This document shows, piece by piece, positions 11,201 to 19,095 of a DNA stretch of 64,000 bases; within the stretch, counting starts at the first letter, position 1, and every line of letters begins with the position of its first letter. The stretch is from contig NC_053490.1 of assembly GCF_905171775.1 (NCBI RefSeq), positions 517,829,854 through 517,893,853 of the forward strand. The letters run 5' to 3'. Source of the stretch: Rana temporaria. Lineage: Eukaryota > Chordata > Amphibia > Anura > Ranidae. Position numbers and translations under genes: made by a program. The notes below the pieces were generated by a model. It had not been told where the DNA came from, did no database searches, and saw nothing but the letters and a program-made list of their open reading frames with translations.

Positions 11201-12483
11201 TCTTTATGGGTGATGTCGTTCAATTTCCTGTAATCAACACAGAAACGGATGGTCCCATCTTTCTTCTTAACTAACACCACGGGTGCTGCCCAGGGACTCT
11301 GGCTCTCTTGTATTACATCTGCCTCCTTCATGTCGGTTAACAGTTTCTTGACGGTTTGGTACATGCCTGGTGCCACAGGCCGATGCCTTTCCTTGATGGG
11401 GGGTTTATCGCCGGTCAGGATTCGATGCTTAATCATGGAGGTTTTTCCAAAATCGGTTGGGTGTTTGCTGAAGGCACTCTGGCACTCCTTCACCACCTCG
11501 ATGACCCCTTCGACTTGTTCTGGTGGGGTGAGATATCCTCCTATTTGCAGTTGGCGCCACCAAGGTTCTGGAGAATTTTCGGTAGCCCCTGACACGGTTT
11601 GGGCACTCAGCTGTTGGGCCGCCTTCCGTGAAGAGAGTATGTCACTGGAGTCCAAGAAAACAAGTTGGGCCACTGGAGTGTACTTTGGTAGGGTGGTGGC
11701 TACGCCGGACAAATTAACTAGGCGGACTGGGACCCGTCCATTCACCACCGTCACTAGGCTCCTTGCAGCTCGGACCAAAGGAAAATCTTCAGATTGTATG
11801 GGCTCCAGTAAGGCCTGATAGTCCTGATTCCTTACACCAGGGTGCGCCCGACACCACAAAATTGTCTCTGTGTTCGGCTGCAGGGTCACGGGCCTCATGT
11901 CTTGGATCCGAACTTTACCGATTTCTCCTCTCCGGTTCACGAACTTCTGTTCTGCTTTTAGAATTTTGAGATGGTGTTGCGCAGTCCTCTGACCTGAGGA
12001 AGACATGTGGGGGAGAGAGGCATGCAAGGCATCCAAAATATCACTGAAGCAATGTCTCATTATATTCATCCCCAATATAAACTCTGTGGCCCCCGGTACC
12101 GTGACATTAGTGACAATTATACCTTGACCTCTAAGTGTGTGACCTCTCAGCTGAATAGTGGGCTCCCAGTACCCATGTCTGGGAATTGGTTTCCCGTCCC
12201 CTGCCAGGACACTAAAATCCATATCATCTGGTTCACACAATGAATCGACATTCCAGTACCTATAGAATAGGCCCTTAGAGATGGTAGACACCTGCGAGCC
12301 TGTATCAATCAGGGCCTGCAGTTGGACACCATCTATGGTAACATTTACATAGGGGCAGGATGCAATGTATAAGGACTGTCCTGAGTATATTGGCTCTTCT
12401 GCTGGACCTGTGATTCGTTTTCCTGAGGGCCGGTCCTCGACCTCAGGGGACGCCCGTTTAAAGCCCAGCATTGCATCTTCCAA
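8248..12483 (-). CDS. pol: Ty3/gypsy Pol polyprotein: protease, reverse transcriptase, RNase H, integrase
   Basis: This 1411-aa uninterrupted frame overlaps the end of gag in the -1 frame; translation is expected by frameshift, so the first ATG at 12483 is nominal. The retroviral-type aspartic protease has DTG at residues 60-62. The reverse transcriptase shows LDLTSGYWQV (first Asp 452) and YLDD at 514-517. RNase H acidic residues are D671 (YTDAS), E715, D741 (YTDNN) and D783. The integrase zinc finger is H921, H926, C956, C959. The catalytic triad is D988, D1047 and E1083, with 35 residues between the last two. A GPY/F-like module (ETEPYTV, about 1221-1227) follows. The last roughly 145 residues form a proline/acid-rich tail ending in a basic RRSTRP segment, with no recognised domain. 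All catalytic residues are present, so the enzyme should be competent. Confidence 0.95.
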   Translation of the reverse strand: MEDAMLGFKRASPEVEDRPSGKRITGPAEEPIYSGQSLYIASCPYVNVTIDGVQLQALIDTGSQVSTISKGLFYRYWNVDSLCEPDDMDFSVLAGDGKPIPRHGYWEPTIQLRGHTLRGQGIIVTNVTVPGATEFILGMNIMRHCFSDILDALHASLPHMSSSGQRTAQHHLKILKAEQKFVNRRGEIGKVRIQDMRPVTLQPNTETILWCRAHPGVRNQDYQALLEPIQSEDFPLVRAARSLVTVVNGRVPVRLVNLSGVATTLPKYTPVAQLVFLDSSDILSSRKAAQQLSAQTVSGATENSPEPWWRQLQIGGYLTPPEQVEGVIEVVKECQSAFSKHPTDFGKTSMIKHRILTGDKPPIKERHRPVAPGMYQTVKKLLTDMKEADVIQESQSPWAAPVVLVKKKDGTIRFCVDYRKLNDITHKDAYPLPRIEESLTALGSAAYFSTLDLTSGYWQVPMAVEDREKTAFVTPMGLFEFKSMPFGLCNAPATFQRLMERCLGHLNFQSVLLYLDDVIVYSKSYQEHLTHLSDVFQVLIQHGLKVKPSKCHLLKPQVHYLGHVVSAEGVQPDPAKVQVVKNWPIPRTVKDIRSFLGFSGYYRRFIPHFAQIAEPLTSLLRGTAKGNYNGKLPVEWAKEQEVAFQALKHLLTEPPILAYPDYTQPFRLYTDASFEGLGAVLSQMQGKQERVIAYASRNLRGAEKNDSNYSSFKLELLALVWAVTEKFKDYLSATSFTVYTDNNPLAHLNTAKLGALEQRWASRLANYDFSIKYRSGKSNINADVLSRMAPGKDPPVEDKWEDVEMPPFYQRFVNQDVVVTREGSESGSKAIQEDLYTWRTLQEESQTMGDLQEYLLTRRVPPRLRRGQNDYELKRLWRQRKRLFVHKGMVYRNFLDPVSGKRLHQILIPRRDAAMVLNAYHDQSGHFGVHKTEATIRRRFYWIGMRSDVEKWCSECAVCNITKNGHKNARAPLHSIQSERPNQLVALDHVKLSPTRSGYSYALTMVDHYSKWVVVVPVKDLTAKTTAQKFYTHWVQILGCPETVLSDRGPAFEAQLFQELCQFHACKKLRTTAYHPQGNGLCERINQVFIHMLRAASVSRPEEWPQLMPELLEIYNNTIHCSTGYTPFYLMMGRHGQLPKDRVFGLQAPFNHSPQASSEWVSEHQKRIQEAREIVNKKMGEAHYRQQQDYNRHASAQPLQVGDKVWLKKHPRTHKLDSLWETEPYTVISIPYPDSDVYSVQKAGYEPQVVHRNRIKLCHKGNLPVLVPPSAPPSLPPPVQPAQEQPTKPVEPERPLLMFEDDPLFPSDQNVFFGYVPISSIPSTSVLAPEAPEFTPAIRSPAAVPSEPSNAGESSISQEPSQAPIVQDEGAAVSPEEASVQGENSAPENSEMVLRRSTRPNFGNPPARYRD

Positions 12484-13433
12484 TGACCGGGTTTGTCACA
12501 GAAATCACAGTAAGGCCTACTAGATGGTCCCGAGCGAGGCCCGCTATAACGGGGAGGAGGGGCAGGAGTAGGTCTCTTAGTCTCTGGAGGCTCTCTAAGT
12601 ACCCGAGTGGTGTGATTAGCCAACTCCTTTACCACTTGGGTAAGCTGGGCAATATCTTGTCTAACCTCTTGAATCTCAGTAATTGTAGTGGAGGCCGGGG
12701 GGACAGCCACGGGTGCGGGGGCTGGTGGTAACAGTGGTGCAGGGCACGCCGCCGAACCCATGGGTTCCGTTTTAGGGTCAGGATGCTTCTCGGGGCTTGC
12801 CCCCTGCTCTATAACTTGAAGGGCTAGGCGCTTAAAGGCAGAAAAATACATATTGGGGTTCTGTACAGCTAACATCTTTAATTGCGCCTTGTCCCATTTA
12901 TTTTGGACCCCTTCTATGAATCTATCCATCAATAGTTTGTTACCCTGGTCAGGGGTGATATTGTCCAGTTTCTGGACTGCCTCCAGGGCATTCTGCAAGG
13001 CTACTGCATATGCCCTTAGTGTTTCCCCCGGCTTTTGTCGCCTCTCGTACAGCCTGAGGCGGACCTCTGAGGGTGAGTGGGACTCAAATACCTGATGTAA
13101 TCCCTCGAAGATCTGATCTACTGTAGTCTTCTCAGAAGTGGGCCAGGTACGGACTTCCTCACGTGCAGGTCCCTGCAACTGTTCCATGAGCAACAGCACC
13201 TGTTGGTTAGGGGGGAGAGAGTAGAGAGAGAAAATGCTTTGGAAGCTCTCCTGGAAATCCTTGAGGGAAAAGGGATCCCCTCTGTAGTTAGGCAACACAG
13301 GCTTCCCCAGGTAGAAGGGGGGGGCCCCACTGTCATGACGTCGTACTGGAGGTGATCCCGGAGGGGTAGCTTGTGCAGGAGCCGCAAGAGGATCTGGTAC
13401 ATCACCTGCATCTGGTGATCTTGGGGCTGACAT
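12345..13433 (-). CDS. gag: Ty3/gypsy Gag: capsid and CCHC nucleocapsid
   Basis: A 362-aa frame beginning MSAPRSPDAG. The N-terminus (1-45) is proline-rich and probably disordered. Residues about 50-210 are helical and match the pattern of a gypsy-type capsid (RGDPFSLKDF near 51-60, then LMEQLQGPAREEVRTW near 82-97). A proline/alanine linker follows (about 225-250), then a predicted helix at 251-280. One zinc knuckle, C309-x2-C312-x4-H317-x4-C322, would bind genomic RNA. The -1 slippery site lies at codons 324-326, immediately after the knuckle; ribosomes that do not shift add 36 more residues. The start ATG follows the repeat-containing leader. There is no matrix myristoylation signal (second residue Ser). 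Confidence 0.9.
   Translation of the reverse strand: MSAPRSPDAGDVPDPLAAPAQATPPGSPPVRRHDSGAPPFYLGKPVLPNYRGDPFSLKDFQESFQSIFSLYSLPPNQQVLLLMEQLQGPAREEVRTWPTSEKTTVDQIFEGLHQVFESHSPSEVRLRLYERRQKPGETLRAYAVALQNALEAVQKLDNITPDQGNKLLMDRFIEGVQNKWDKAQLKMLAVQNPNMYFSAFKRLALQVIEQGASPEKHPDPKTEPMGSAACPAPLLPPAPAPVAVPPASTTITEIQEVRQDIAQLTQVVKELANHTTRVLREPPETKRPTPAPPPRYSGPRSGPSSRPYCDFCDKPGHWKMQCWALNGRPLRSRTGPQENESQVQQKSQYTQDSPYTLHPAPM
12422..12462 (-). promoter_or_regulatory. -1 ribosomal frameshift signal between gag and pol
   Basis: On the minus strand the heptamer T TTA AAC (plus 12456-12462) sits in the gag frame as gcT TTA AAC, exactly the X XXY YYZ form used for -1 slippage; after slippage the ribosome reads TTT AAA in the pol frame. 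Eight nucleotides downstream begins a perfect 7-bp stem, CCTGAGG (12441-12447) with CCTCAGG (12422-12428), enclosing a 12-nt loop. Heptamer, spacing and stem all match canonical signals. A pseudoknot is possible but not shown. Confidence 0.88.
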
Positions 13434-13439
13434 GTTGTA

Positions 13440-13690
13440 GCCTTGTTTGAGTGCGCTGTCACTTTAAGAAACTGTGAGAACGCTGTCTTTGAGTGCGCTG
13501 TCACTTTAAGAAACTTTGAGTGCGCTGTCACTTTAAGAAACTTTGAGAGCGCTGTCACTTTAAGAAACTTTGAGAGCGCTGTCTTTGAGTGCGATGTCGT
13601 TGAGTGCGTTGTCTTTGAGTGCGTTGTCTTTGAGTGCGACGTCTTTGAGTGCGCTGTCTTTGAGTGCGCTGTCTTTTATTGCCAGACACG
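13440..13690. repeat. 15-bp and about 30-bp tandem repeats in the gypsy leader
   Basis: On the plus strand, gtctttgagtgcg repeats with a 15-bp period across about 13577-13675. Longer units containing cactttaagaaactttgag occur at 13455-13570. The array abuts the gag start codon on the 5' side. The 205-aa plus-strand frame (13443-14060) and the 76-aa and 146-aa minus-strand frames are by-products of these repeats. Confidence 0.8.
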
Positions 13691-14018
13691 TTGCTATGGC
13701 TGCGCCCGGCAACTTTTTTTTTTTTTTGGTCCGGTCAGCAATTGTTTCCTCCGTGCAACACAGAGTGGATTCTCTAGTTCCGGTTTGCACACTGAAGAGG
13801 CGTCACCGCTGGGGCTTGACTGGGCGGAGCTGCGACCGCTCCCGCGCACGGGAAATGCTGGAAACAATTTAACCCCTTCAGGTACAGACTTTCTCCACTT
13901 AACAATGGCAGCTAACAGTCTTTCCTTCACCTCCCCCACCACTTGTATATGCGCCTCGCTGAGTAAATTACTTTCAATGACACAGTTCAGATTCTGGGGG
14001 GGGGGAGGACTTGCTTTA

Positions 14019-14065
14019 GTGGCTGAATGGTTAAGGCGTACACCCGTATCCTGTTCGTGACGCCA
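14019..14065 (-). promoter_or_regulatory. Primer-binding site for tRNA-Ser(CGA), with extra D-arm complementarity
   Basis: On the minus strand, 8 nt after the 5' LTR, the 18 nt at 14065-14048 begin TGGCGTCACG and are complementary to the 3' end of vertebrate tRNA-Ser(CGA) including CCA (acceptor strand cgtgacg, recalled from memory). After an 8-nt gap, 14039-14019 is complementary to the D-arm region of a serine tRNA: plus-strand gtggctgaatggttaaggcg matches the usual gtggccgagtggttaaggcg at 18 of 20 positions. The anticodon and variable arms are absent, so this is not a tRNA gene. Confidence 0.8.
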
Positions 14066-14073
14066 GAAAACGA

Positions 14074-15050
14074 TGTGGTGACCGGGGAGGGTGAGTCCCA
14101 CGGCCACACACATGCGCTTGATGGTTAGCTACTTGGTTCTTGGGGCTAGGAGCCCAGGGTCAGGTGGTATTAACCCTTAGTGAGGGCCAGATGGTATTAA
14201 CCCTCTCTGTCACGTGACGCCACTGTAGTCTTGGTATACCCCGGGAAACTACAGCTCCGGGGGCCTCCGTATCCCCGCTAGTTAGGATGGTAATAATACA
14301 GTCCACAACAGGGGGTTAAAACAACAAAGGCTTTACTGGCATGAAGGCAGGTGTCAAAATCTTCACAGCTTTAAACAGAGTGTCAAAATGTTCTGCAGGC
14401 AGTCGCTGGATCACACAGCTGATAATGCTTGAGCTTAGTTGATCATATACTGTATATACTCGGCTGCAAAAGCCGGATAGTAATTCAGGGCCTATGCTTA
14501 ACTAGGCTGAAAAATAGATACACTTACTGGAGTGTCTGTAGACTTGAGGCTTTTCGCCGGAATAACGGATTGATCCGATAAATGAGCTGAAGTACTGGTT
14601 CTGTAATGTTTAGGGATACTCCACTCTTTGCTGTATTTTATCCTGGAGGCTTCAGGCCTGCACTGCTTCTCTGACTGTGTGTTGCTCTGCTCTGCCAGGA
14701 ACTGAGGGAAGCATTAGACTGGCTTAAACAGGAAGTACAATCCCTTATAAGGGCCTGATGAGGCTGAAGCTCATTGGTTGAGAGCTGTGGATCATAGAGA
14801 CTGCCTTGTAGGATAACATAACACAATAAGGTCTTATCTAGCATTTAATCCTCCTGACTCTAATACACTGACTTAACATGAGATGGTTGACTAAACCTCT
14901 TAAAGCTATACACACCTAATAAACGTATTATCAACCATAACAGTATATAAATCACATCATAACTATCTGAGTCCCTGCAGGGGAGATCCCACAAGCCGAG
15001 GGCCTCAATCTGACAGGGACTACAACAAATACCTGTACTGGGACACCACA
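14074..15050 (-). repeat. 5' LTR of the gypsy element
   Basis: 977 bp, equal in length to the 3' LTR, with one difference noticed (C at 14653 against T at 7171). It runs TGTGGTGTCC...GGTCACCACA on the minus strand. It should supply the promoter for the genomic RNA. Confidence 0.95.
14743..14777 (-). promoter_or_regulatory. LTR core promoter: CCAAT and TATA-like boxes
   Basis: On the minus strand, ccaat (plus 14773-14777) precedes the TATA-like cttataag (about 14744-14751) by roughly 20 bp, within the 5' LTR. The same pair is present in the 3' LTR. The motif combination and orientation agree with transcription toward gag. The transcription start is not visible from sequence. Confidence 0.55.
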
Positions 15051-15372
15051 CTAAGAAATCTGTCCGCTGGAAACGTGTCCGTCGGACAAATCCGGTCGTC
15101 TGTAAAGACTCACCGGACTTGTCCGACCGACCGCCATCCCTCGCATGCGTCGAAGTGATTAAACGCATGCACGGAAGTATTTACCTTCCAGGGTCGCGCA
15201 CGTCGCCGCGTCATCGTTGCGGCGCGTCACCGCGTATGTTTTCAGCGGGGATTTTGGTCTGATGGTGTGTACAACCATCAGACCAAAATCCGGCAGCAGA
15301 CATATCCGATGGAAACGGTCCGGCGGACCGTTTTCATCGGATAATCCGGTCGTGTATACAAGGCCTTACAGG

Positions 15373-15587
15373 GAGCCTTATCGATGGCTCTGCAGCTTAA
15401 TCATGTATTTGCAAATGCGTGCAACCAATCCTCTGCTTTTAACATATACAGTTAGACAGTTGAATCTGGCTTGCTGTTTGGGTGGTAAGTGTGAGCCTGG
15501 TTAAAAACTTTTACAACCTTATTTATACTTACTGTTTGCTTAAAAACGCATCTCATCTAAAGTCCCAAAAACTCCCCTCTTTTTTGT
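15373..15587. repeat. 215-bp direct repeat flanking the MITE/gypsy block, right copy
   Basis: Same orientation as 6188-6402, and begins only 5 bp after the right TTA of the split MITE. It diverges from the left copy after the shared ttttttgt. It encodes nothing recognisable. Confidence 0.8.
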
Positions 15588-15589
15588 TT

Positions 15590-15668
15590 CCTGGAATGAA
15601 TGTGCCCGGGACAGACCTGCAAAATGCGGGACTGTCCCGGGCAATCCGGGGAAACGTGGTCACCCTAT
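15590..15668. mobile_element. Right-end fragment of the agggtgaccac repeat
   Basis: It contains a small hairpin, cccgggacag...ctgtcccggg (15608-15640), and ends gtggtcaccct at 15668. This is the inverse of the end at 4548. No coding content. Confidence 0.4.
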
Positions 15669-16671
15669 ACCTAGGCTGAGATGATGTCATCACTCTACTG
15701 CACGCAGGAGGAAGCATTTATTTATTTTTTGGTCAGATTGCAACATTGGAAGTCACAAGATGAGAGGCTACATCAGGGGGTGATCTGTGTCACAAATTTA
15801 TGAACAAGAACTGTAGCCTCATGCACACGATCGGATTTCTGTCGAAGCCGTGGAATTTTGTCCGAAGGGCGTTGTCCGTGAACTTGTTCTGCATACAAAC
15901 GGCAAAACTTTGTCAGCCAACAAACACGAAACATGTGTTTTTTCTGCTCATTAGCGCCACCCTGTGGACAACTTCTGCTAATGTTGTGCTATGGTTAGCA
16001 TTGCTTCTGAGCATGCGTGTTTGTACTTTGGAATCCTCTGCCACAGAATTTAAGTCCCAAACTTCTTGCCTTACAGCAAAAGAGCCTTTAAGCCGATCCT
16101 CAGGCTCTGATCCCGTGCATATAAAAAAAAAAACATTGGAATCCATATATCCGGCACCCTGCATGTAGATTATGGGCCCGGGCACATGGATTAGGGGGGG
16201 CGGTGCCCATGCACCCCGTATGGAGTTGCCACCACTTCCCAAAAGGGGAAGCTCTGCATGTCTGCTTCCTCCCCCCCTCCACTGTCATAACCAGGTACCC
16301 GCTCCCACTTATGAGTAAGATCTCCACAATCATTGTGCGGTGATCTACTCAATTTCCGGCCCCTTCTTCTTGGGGACAGTGGAAGAAGGGAAGGATCAGA
16401 GAAGACAGGCTCAAACAGTCTTTTTACACAATGCACAGGATTAACCCTTTAGGTTCCATGGTGAGTATAACAAGCATGTTTTATTGCATATACAGGCTGA
16501 TTGTGCTGTTGTGGGTTTGGTAAAACTTTAGAGAGCAAGACTAGACCAAAATGTAACAGCAACACAGAGTACAGGTGTTTTACTACATTAATAAGTGAAA
16601 TCAGGGACAGGCCAAGTTCTACTTGGTGAAAAAGCATGTGTCGCTACTTAAATTATCTAAAAAAAGATTTT
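15669..16671. other. Mixed repeat fragments, no gene
   Basis: 15815-16090 resembles one arm of a cacacgatcgg-type MITE (gcacacgatcggatttctgt). The rest holds C/G runs and no recognisable coding content; frames of 62-122 aa lack domain features. No paired inverted end was found. Confidence 0.35.
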
Positions 16672-16849
16672 GGCCCAGATTCACATAGGGCGGCGTAACC
16701 AGGGCTCAAGTCCTGTGGGAACGCGTGGGAACGGAGTTCCTGCACTTTTTTCACAGCAGGAACGCAGTTCCCTTTGCAGGACGAGAGCAGCCGAGCCAAT
16801 CCTTCACTAAGCGGCGATGCCCAGCTCGAGTCACTGTCAGGGGCAGGCA

Positions 16850-17163
16850 ACCTTAGTAATCCTTTATGTTACTGGCCGCTTCCTGTATATGGATTCATCG
16901 GGTAGTGTGCGGGTATTCCGTCACTTCCTCGATGCCGCAATGTCTCCTGGGAGCTTTTGTCATTGTTCCCAGGAGACATTGTGGAGGCCTGCCGTGAGTT
17001 ATCGCGGGATTTAGAAAGAACTTGCTTAAAGTTCTTTCTCCTGGGAACAATGACAAAAGCTCCCAGGAGACATTGCGGCATCGAGGAAGTGACGGAATAT
17101 CCGCACACTACCCGATGAATCCATATACAGGAAGCGGCCAGTAACATAAAGGATTACTAAGGT
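16850..17163. repeat. Long inverted repeat inside hAT-A
   Basis: The arm ttagtaatcctttatgttac...caatgtctcctgggagc (16850-16980) returns inverted at 17035-17163 with few mismatches, around a 55-60-nt centre. The transcript would form a hairpin of about 125 bp. The frames of 64-92 aa here are mirror images of one another and not genes. Confidence 0.85.
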
Positions 17164-17874
17164 ACAGTGGACAGTGGCGGCCCGTCCATAGGGGCGCCCG
17201 GGCGCCGCCCCCCATCCCACAGTCAGTAAAAAAAAAAAAAAAAAATGTTTTTTAAGTCTGTCCCTTTAAGATTTTTTTCCCCCCAAAAACGGGCTTTATG
17301 TGCTCTGTGTCCGCGCGCCGGACGCCGGGAACAGTGCTGTTGGAGTAGCGCCACGTCTGTGCAATCACGGGATTGCAGACGCGGCGCTACATTGGCACAA
17401 AAAATATGCCATTGTGGCGTTCTCCATCGCGCCACTCGCTTCCGGCGCGATGGAGTGTACTGTTATGGCCGGGCGGGTGCATACACTGTCTGTGTGCACC
17501 CGCCCGTCTCTGTGCTCGTTCCGACGTCACTGGGAAAACAGGAAGTGACGTCGGGTCAGCTCGAGCTCAGTGCGCCCGACCGTGGAAGAGGTAAGCCTGC
17601 CTGTCTCTACATCTGCGGCCGCTTCACAGCATCCAACCCCTCCCGCGATTTCCACTTCCACAAACTATTTTCGTATTCGGCGGCCGGCCCCAACCAACCC
17701 CCCCCCCCCCCCCCCGCTTATTGAAACTTTTTTTTCTATTTAGTATTCGGCGGCCCTACCCCCCCCCCGCTTATTCAAAGTCTTTTTTTTATCTAATATT
17801 TTAATATTTTATTTTATATTAGTTAAATATATTAAGCTTATTAACAGTTTATTTTTTATATTTGATTCAATTTA

Positions 17875-18222
17875 GCATTAAGTATAAAAAAAGTTTTTTT
17901 TTTAATAACTGGGGGGGGGGGAGGTGGTCTGGTGGGGTAGTGTTACCGCCCGCTGTAGTGTTACTTGTGCTGTAATGAATTTTTACATAGAAAAGAAATG
18001 TTGTTAATAAATGGGTAAATGAATTATAAAAAAAAGATTTTTCCAATAACGGTTATTAAAAAAATATTTTTTTTATAATTAATTTACCCATTTATTAACA
18101 ACATTTCTTTTCTATGTAAAAATTCATTACAGCACAAATAGCGGGCGGTAACACTACCCCACCAGACCACCCCCCCCACCCCCCCCCCCAGTTATTGAAA
18201 AAAAAACATTTTTTATACTTAA
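17875..18222. repeat. Long AT-rich palindrome inside hAT-B
   Basis: The arms carry cattaagtataaaaaa, a G-run, gtctggtggggtagtgttac and taatgaatttttacatagaa on the left, and their inverse on the right, meeting near 18048. Each arm is about 160 bp and nearly perfect. It is non-coding and hairpin-forming. Confidence 0.85.
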
Positions 18223-18257
18223 TGTGCAGGGAAAATATCGGCCGTCAACCCCACCCC

Positions 18258-19095
18258 CCGCTTGCAAATTGTCCTGCGACTTGGGACTGGAAAGTTGCAG
18301 GATAAGTTGGACCCGATGATTTCCAATGAGAACTGTTCATATCTGTGCAACTTTGAAGTAGTCCCTGCATTACTGTTGTCCCACCTTGATGTGACTTGAG
18401 GTCCATAGACCTCCAGAATACATAGGCATTGCTTCAAGTCGCTGCAAAATCGCACCAAAAAATTGTGGCAGAATCTTGCGACTTTCAGGCTAATGCAGTC
18501 TGAAAGTTGCACAATTCTACTGCAATTCTGATGTGACTTAAAGGAGTTCTCTGAGCTAAAACTTTTAACCCCCGCTGTGCCCGGGCTGTAAAACTATACA
18601 AAATAAACTTTCACTTACCTGCCTACGATCCCCCGTTGTTCCGATATCGCCGTCCCGTTCTCCGGTCCCGGTCTCTTCCACTTCCTGGGGGTCGGTGACT
18701 CACAGTGCGCTCAGCCTATCAGCGGCCGCAGCAATGTCCCGTCGCGACCGCTGATAGGCTGAGCGCACTGTGAGTCACCGACCCCCAGGAAGTGGAAGAG
18801 ACCGGGACCGGAGAACGGGACGGCGATATCGGAACAACGGGGGATCGTAGGCAGGTAAGTGAAAGTTTATTTTGTATAGTTTTACAGCCCGGGCACAGCG
18901 GGGGTTAAAAGTTTTAGCTCAGAGAACTCCTTTAAAGCAATGCCTGTGTATTCTCGAGGTCTACGGACCTCAAGTTGCATCAAAGTGGGACCAAAGTAAT
19001 GCAGGGACTACTTTGAAGTCGCACAGATATGAACGGTTCTCATTGGAAACGACTTGTCATGCAACATTTAAGTCCCAAGTCGCAGGACAAGTAAT
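18258..19095. repeat. Inverted repeat with a MITE in its spacer
   Basis: The left arm (about 18258-18440, with gtcctgcgacttgggact and ggtccatagacctccag) returns inverted at about 18937-19095 (cgaggtctacggacctcaag, agtcccaagtcgcaggac). Identity is lower than in the neighbouring palindromes, suggesting an older structure. The spacer contains the TTAA MITE at 18542-18931. Confidence 0.75.
18542..18931. mobile_element. TTAA-flanked palindromic MITE, ggagttctctgagc family
   Basis: A 390-bp, almost perfect palindrome with ends aggagttctctgagc and gctcagagaactcct, flanked by TTAA at 18538-18541 and 18932-18935. The short centre contains gcggccgcagcaatg. Its ends differ from the agcggtggttc family but the target is the same. 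Confidence 0.85.

Larger units (their letters stand above)
6592..15050 (-). mobile_element. Complete, young Ty3/gypsy LTR retrotransposon (minus strand)
   Basis: An 8459-bp element with two 977-bp LTRs (6592-7568 and 14074-15050), each starting TGTGGTG and ending CACCACA. Reading on the minus strand the order is 5' LTR, 8-nt spacer, primer-binding site, repeat-containing leader, gag, -1 frameshift site, pol (protease, RT, RNase H, integrase), 3' UTR, polypurine-like tract, 3' LTR. This pol order defines Ty3/gypsy (Metaviridae). There is no env-like frame. A 4-bp duplication, CTAA, flanks it (6588-6591, 15051-15054). Gag and pol are uninterrupted. By eye I found a single LTR mismatch (T at 7171, C at 14653), so insertion is very recent. 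Confidence 0.95.
6478..15365. mobile_element. TTA-flanked gtacacacga-family MITE, copy 2, split by the gypsy element
   Basis: The left end ggccccgtacacacgac (6478) and right end gtcgtgtatacaaggcc (to 15365) are inverted, with TTA at 6475-6477 and 15366-15368. Net MITE sequence is about 430 bp; the rest is the gypsy insertion at 6592-15050. The gypsy target is the palindrome ttagcatgctaa, whose uninterrupted relative lies at 5608-5630 in copy 1. Confidence 0.8.

Noticed and set aside
13443..14060. 205-aa plus-strand protein upstream of gag
   Set aside because: Reads antisense through the gypsy leader repeats and the primer site.
14019..14065. A tRNA-Ser gene on the plus strand
   Set aside because: Only the D-arm region and the 3' end are present, CCA is encoded, and the location matches a retroelement primer site exactly; there is no anticodon arm.
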